A stretch of 64,000 bases of DNA, from the NCBI RefSeq assembly GCF_046630445.1, contig NC_092336.1, positions 506,341,001 to 506,405,000 on the forward strand, read 5' to 3'. Made by a program: the position numbers and the translations under genes. The notes under the pieces are model-generated. The model saw only the letters and a list, made by a program, of their open reading frames with translations, did not search any database and was not told the DNA's origin. This DNA is from Rutidosis leptorrhynchoides (taxonomy: Eukaryota > Streptophyta > Magnoliopsida > Asterales > Asteraceae). Shown here piece after piece: positions 60,458-64,000 of this stretch (its first letter is position 1; each line of letters opens with the position of its first letter).

Positions 60458-60650
60458 GTGTTTTGGTCATTTACTTCATATCAAAAATGGTTTTACTGTA
60501 GCAAAGTGTGTTTTGGTCATTTACTTCATATCAAAAATGGTTTTACTGTAGCAATTCAATGTAGCAAAGTCAATTTCACTGTAGCAAATAGTAATTTTCG
60601 AAAACACTGTAGCATTTTTGGGTACTGTAGCAATTTGAAAATACTGTAGC
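60458..60650. repeat. CTGTAGCA array with a 50-bp tandem duplication
   Basis: Six exact CTGTAGCA copies (near 60496, 60546, 60579, 60606, 60624, 60643). The unit from TGTTTTGGTCATTTAC to ACTGTAGCAA occurs twice in a row, about 50 bp apart, adding one motif compared with the other family A LTRs. Confidence 0.88.
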
Positions 60651-61664
60651 AAATTAGTGTTTTACTGGTTCATCTTAAATGCTTTAGTTAACTTATCTAA
60701 ATATCAATCGAATCAATAAACGAATGTTACTATCGTTTACTAAATAACTTGAAATTATATATATGTATATATCTTTTTAATATATAAATCAGTTTTTAAA
60801 TACACATTGAAAGTTATCTATAAATAAATTTTAATAATAAATATTTCAACTTATCATATATATTCAAATAGATATTTAAACCAATAAGTTTAATGTACGG
60901 TATCAAGCAATTAATACATTGTTACCTTTTCAAGTTATAGTGTATATGTATCTATTTACATATAATTGTTCGCGAATCGTCGAAAACAACCGAAGGGTAT
61001 TTAAATATATAAAAGTAGTTCAAAAATTTTGAGATTCAGTTTTACAGACTTTGCTTATCATGTCAGAAATGTTAATCATACAAAGATTAAGTTTAAATTT
61101 GGTCAGAAATTTCCGGGTCATCACACCAGAAACTCTACTGTTTCATACTATTTTTTTTGTTCTTTGATTCAAGCCATGACTCCACACCACAATTCATCCA
61201 TCGCCATCACCACCATAAGTACTAAATTTTTTTTCTTCTGTTTTCTTTTGAATATCACCACAACCTGTCTCCACGCTGCATGCTTCTGTGTTGCAGTCCA
61301 CACCGGAGGTCACCACCTCACTATACCGAATCCCTCATCTTCTCGATCTTCTCTTTAATTTTTATTTTTTTTCTTTCATCAATTCAATCTCTAATTATCC
61401 CGTTTACAGACCTCTGATTTCAAGCTATATGCGCCACGTTGGTTATGTTCGATGATAATGATGGTTGGTCGAGAAGAGGATGAAGTTGTGACAAGATAAT
61501 GATAGATGTTATATGATACATGATGATGAGTAATGAATAGACATGATGGTGATAAGCTACAGCCGCTATACGTGGTTTTCTTTGAGGTTTAAAACACGCA
61601 TAATATTGATGATTATTATACTGTGATAATAACTATAGTATACGGATTAAATCTAAAAGGAATT

Positions 61665-61950
61665 TACAGTTAAATGGTTAAGTGTGATGGTGTTGAAAAG
61701 GAGGTCATGGGTTCGAAACCAGGAAGCTGCGAATTTTTTTTTTTTTAATAAAGGCTACCTTAAGAGTGTGGCCTGTTGGATCAAGTTTTTCTGTTGGGCC
61801 AGAGAGTTTATTGGTTGTTGGGCCGAGATGAAGTACAAATGGGTTAAATAAATATGGCTTGCGATTTGAGCTAGAAAATTAAGGAGCAGAGGAGTGGTTT
61901 GGAGTGTTTGCCTTTAACGAGAGGTCGTGGGTTCGAGTCCCGTCCTAGGC
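61665..61950 (+). mobile_element. Two tRNA-like SINE-type modules in the plus-strand family B LTR
   Basis: Module 1: ACAGTTAAATGGTTAAGTG...GAGGTCATGGGTTCGAAACC, followed by a T-run. Module 2: GAGCAGAGGAGTGG...GAGAGGTCGTGGGTTCGAGTCC, followed by CTTTTTAAC and the (ATT)n tract. Both have a good B box and a degenerate A box about 35-45 bp upstream. Confidence 0.5.
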
Positions 61951-61997
61951 ATTTCTTTTTAACAAATCCTTTTGAAGGTAGTTTCTTTTTAATTATT

Positions 61998-62010
61998 AAT
62001 ATTATTATTA

Positions 62011-62107
<97 letters not shown>
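61998..62107. repeat. (ATT)n microsatellite in the family B LTR
   Basis: About 36 ATT units with one early GTT interruption. It directly follows tRNA-like module 2. Confidence 0.95.
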
Positions 62108-62778
62108 GGTTATTGTAATTATTATTGTCATTGTTATTGTTATTAATGTTAGTGTTACAAATATTATTATTATTATTATTATTACTAATAAGTATTAGTT
62201 ATCATTTATCACTATTATGATTACAATTAATGTTAATGTTATAACTATAAATATTGTTATTACAATTACTAATATTATATTTATTAACTACTAATAGATG
62301 TATTATTATTATTATCATTATGTTAACGTAAATACTATGAATAATATTATTATCACTTTGATTAAATAACGTCATTAAGTATTGTTAACGATACTATTAG
62401 TAATCTTCATATCAATTTAATTAAATAAAACTTTTTATATATAGCAAACATTATTATCTATGTAAAATATACTTATAAGTGTATTACATAAAAGTATAAA
62501 TTAATTAGATTAACAATCTTTATATAAATATCCATATATAATAAATTGAGTATTTTTTTAATATATATAAAAGTAGATATACATATATATAGATATATAT
62601 AACTAAATAGATAATAATCATTATCAAATAAATATACAAATTAATTACATAAAGTTATAATTATTCAATTACGAGTATATGTTTTAATATATATACGAAT
62701 GATATAGGTTCATGAATCCAAGGCCAACCCTGCATTGTTCAATATAGTCCTATGTATTTTTACTACAAAATATATTAG

Positions 62779-63282
62779 GTGAGTTTCATTTGCCTTTTTA
62801 CCCTTTATATTTTTAGGCTGAGAATACATGCGCTGCTTTTATAACTGTTTTACGAAATAGACACGAGTAAATGAAACTACATTCTATGGCTGAATTATTA
62901 AACCGAATATGCCCCTTTATAGTCTGGTAATCTAAGAATTAGGGAACAGACACCATAATTGACGCGAATCCTAAAGATAGATCTATCGGGCCCAACAAGC
63001 CCCATCCAAAGTACCGGATGCTTTAGTACTTCGAAATTTATATCATGTTCGAAGGAGGATCCCGGAATGATGGGGATATTCTAATATGCATTAAGTTAAC
63101 GTCGGTTACCAGGTGTTCAACCCATATGAATGATATTTTTGTCTCTATGAACGGGACGTATGTTTATGAGAAATGGAGATATGAAATCTTGTGGTCTATT
63201 AAAATTATGAAATGATTATTTATGATAAACTAATGAACTCACCAACCTTTTGGTTGACACTTGAAAGCATGTTTATTCTCAG
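62779..63282 (+). other. Predicted intron in the plus-strand family B LTR
   Basis: ATTAG/GTGAGTTTCATTTGCC to GGTTGACACTTG...GTTTATTCTCAG/GTACG; 504 nt, against 503 nt in the other family B copy. Confidence 0.5.
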
Positions 63283-63603
63283 GTACGAAAGAAATCTTCC
63301 GCTGTGCATTTGCTCGTTTTAGAAACATTACTTGGAGTCATTCATGGCATATTTCAAAAGACGTTGCATTCGAGTCGTCGAGTTCATCAAGATTATTATT
63401 AAGTCAATTATAGTTGGATATATTCTGAAATAGTATGCATGCCGTCAATTTTCGTTGTAAAGAAAGATTGTCTTTTAAAATTGAATGCAATGTTTGTAAA
63501 ATGTATCATATAGAGGTCAAATACCTCGCGATGAAATCAATTGTTGTGAATCGTTTATAATCGATATGGACTTCGTCCGGATGGATTAGGACGGGTCTTC
63601 ACA

Positions 63604-64000
63604 GTTGGATTAATTTTATATGAAAATGTATCTATTTTACAAATATTTATATGCGTGAGTTTCATTATTCCCTTTTTATATACATTTTTGGGCTGAGAAT
63701 ACATGCAAATGCTTTATTAACTGTTTTACAATAATTATATGTGTGAGTTCATTTGCTCCCTTTTACTCTTTACATTTTTGAGACTGAGAATACAAGCGCT
63801 ATTTTTTACAACTGTTTCATTAAATGCTTTGAAATATATTTTAAACTGAGAATAAATGCAAATGCTTTATTAACTGTTTTACAATAATTATATGCGTGAG
63901 TTTCATTAATGAAATGTCCCGTTCTTATTGATTAAAAACGTTCCATATTAATTGATTTCGTTGCGAGGTTTTGACCTCTATATGAGACGTTTTTCAAAGA
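63604..64000. repeat. Repeated LTR donor modules and start of another LTR
   Basis: 63640-63910 holds three tandem copies of a module with GTGAGTTTCATT, a 30-40 bp spacer and (GGGC)TGAGAATACATGC, the module found once or twice in other LTRs. From about 63913 (GAAATGTCCCGTTC...GTTGCGAGGTTTTGACC) the sequence resembles the outer end of a minus-strand family A/B-type LTR, cut by the window edge. Confidence 0.5.

Larger units (their letters stand above)
58771..61125 (-). mobile_element. Family A solo LTR, 2355 bp, minus strand
   Basis: TGTGACGATCG...GGTCATCACA ends as in 472-3114, with no internal region on either side. The flanking 5-mers CCAAC and CCAGA differ, so the target duplication has decayed or the LTR formed by unequal recombination between elements. 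It carries perfect palindromes, the CTGTAGCA array and an (AAT)n tract (59945-60034). Confidence 0.88.
57624..63603 (+). repeat. Family B LTR, plus strand, about 3.6 kb, interrupted by a family A solo LTR
   Basis: Starts TGTAGTACTCGGGAATTTCCGACC (a mutated TGTGACGACCCGG start) and ends GGACGGGTCTTCACA. Excluding 58771-61125 it is about 3,625 bp, matching 36070-39748 in reverse. Contains an (AT)n tract (57806-57873), two tRNA-like modules (61665-61735, 61883-61950), a long (ATT)n tract (61998-62107), the predicted donor (62779) and acceptor (63282). Short Ile-rich ORFs over the microsatellite are artefacts. Confidence 0.85.

Noticed and set aside
58766..61130. A perfect target duplication for the family A solo LTR
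   Set aside because: The flanks are CCAAC and CCAGA; they do not match well enough to claim it.
61883..61950. A functional tRNA gene at the GGGTTCGAGTCC site
   Set aside because: The B box is good, but no acceptor stem or proper anticodon arm can be paired by eye; a SINE-like remnant fits better.
61871..62198. Poly-Ile ORFs on both strands
   Set aside because: They are translations of the (ATT)n tract; no coding signal.

Overview
This is plant nuclear DNA, very probably from an AT-rich eudicot and possibly Asteraceae; the family-level guess rests on the general look of the retrotransposons and is weak. The evidence for a plant is one long intron-rich host gene of a green-lineage family, plant chromovirus (Ty3/gypsy, Del/Tekay-like) retrotransposons primed by initiator-Met tRNA, hAT-type non-autonomous DNA elements, SINE-like tRNA-derived repeats and long AAT/AT microsatellites. 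No bacterial-style operon, rRNA gene or CRISPR array is present. Element and family names (Tekay-1, Tekay-2, family A, family B) are working labels used only here.

Layout. 1-14876: a chromovirus (Tekay-1) whose 5' LTR starts before the window. That LTR is split at 471/472 by a minus-strand, non-coding long-LTR element (family A, 472-7909, 5-bp target duplication CAAAT). Its gag-pol (8736-13202) is full length except for one in-frame TGA. 14877-15981: the end of another LTR, with tandem repeats and GC-rich motifs. 16543-17200: a hAT-like MITE with a perfect 8-bp target duplication. 18098-34230: the only host gene, a BEACH/WD40 giant of the plant BCHC (LvsC-like) group. I resolve it into 30 coding exons that join in frame to 2,785 codons; the usual last exon is not found. 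Its introns hold a SINE-like repeat and a family of small inverted-repeat elements. 35755-36058: an inverted partial copy of the hAT MITE. 36070-43500: family B, again minus strand and non-coding, with a 3.7-kb LTR. 44325-53210: a complete second chromovirus (Tekay-2, target duplication ATATT) with an intact Gag ORF and a wrecked pol. 53904-63603: rearranged family A/B-type LTR pieces, including a 3.6-kb family B LTR interrupted by a family A solo LTR (58771-61125). 63604-64000: more LTR modules.

How it fits together. Families A and B encode nothing, yet they share with the Tekay elements the tract before the 3' LTR (a palindrome around the polypurine tract) and two spaced LTR blocks. Those blocks read as a 5' splice donor (AAG/GTGAG) and, about 474-504 nt later, a branch-point-like TTGAC followed by a TTCTCAG/G acceptor. 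I propose a conserved intron inside the LTR, present in autonomous, gag-only and non-coding elements. Tekay-2 has nearly identical LTRs but a pol riddled with stops, so it probably moved with proteins supplied in trans while its Gag stayed under selection. The gag leaders of both Tekay copies hold hairpins, one with a compensatory base-pair change and one with a self-complementary CCGG in its loop, as expected of packaging/dimerisation RNA. Together these suggest a trans-mobilisation network: one pol source, a Gag-only helper or parasite, and non-coding passengers sharing cis signals. That is inference from sequence only.
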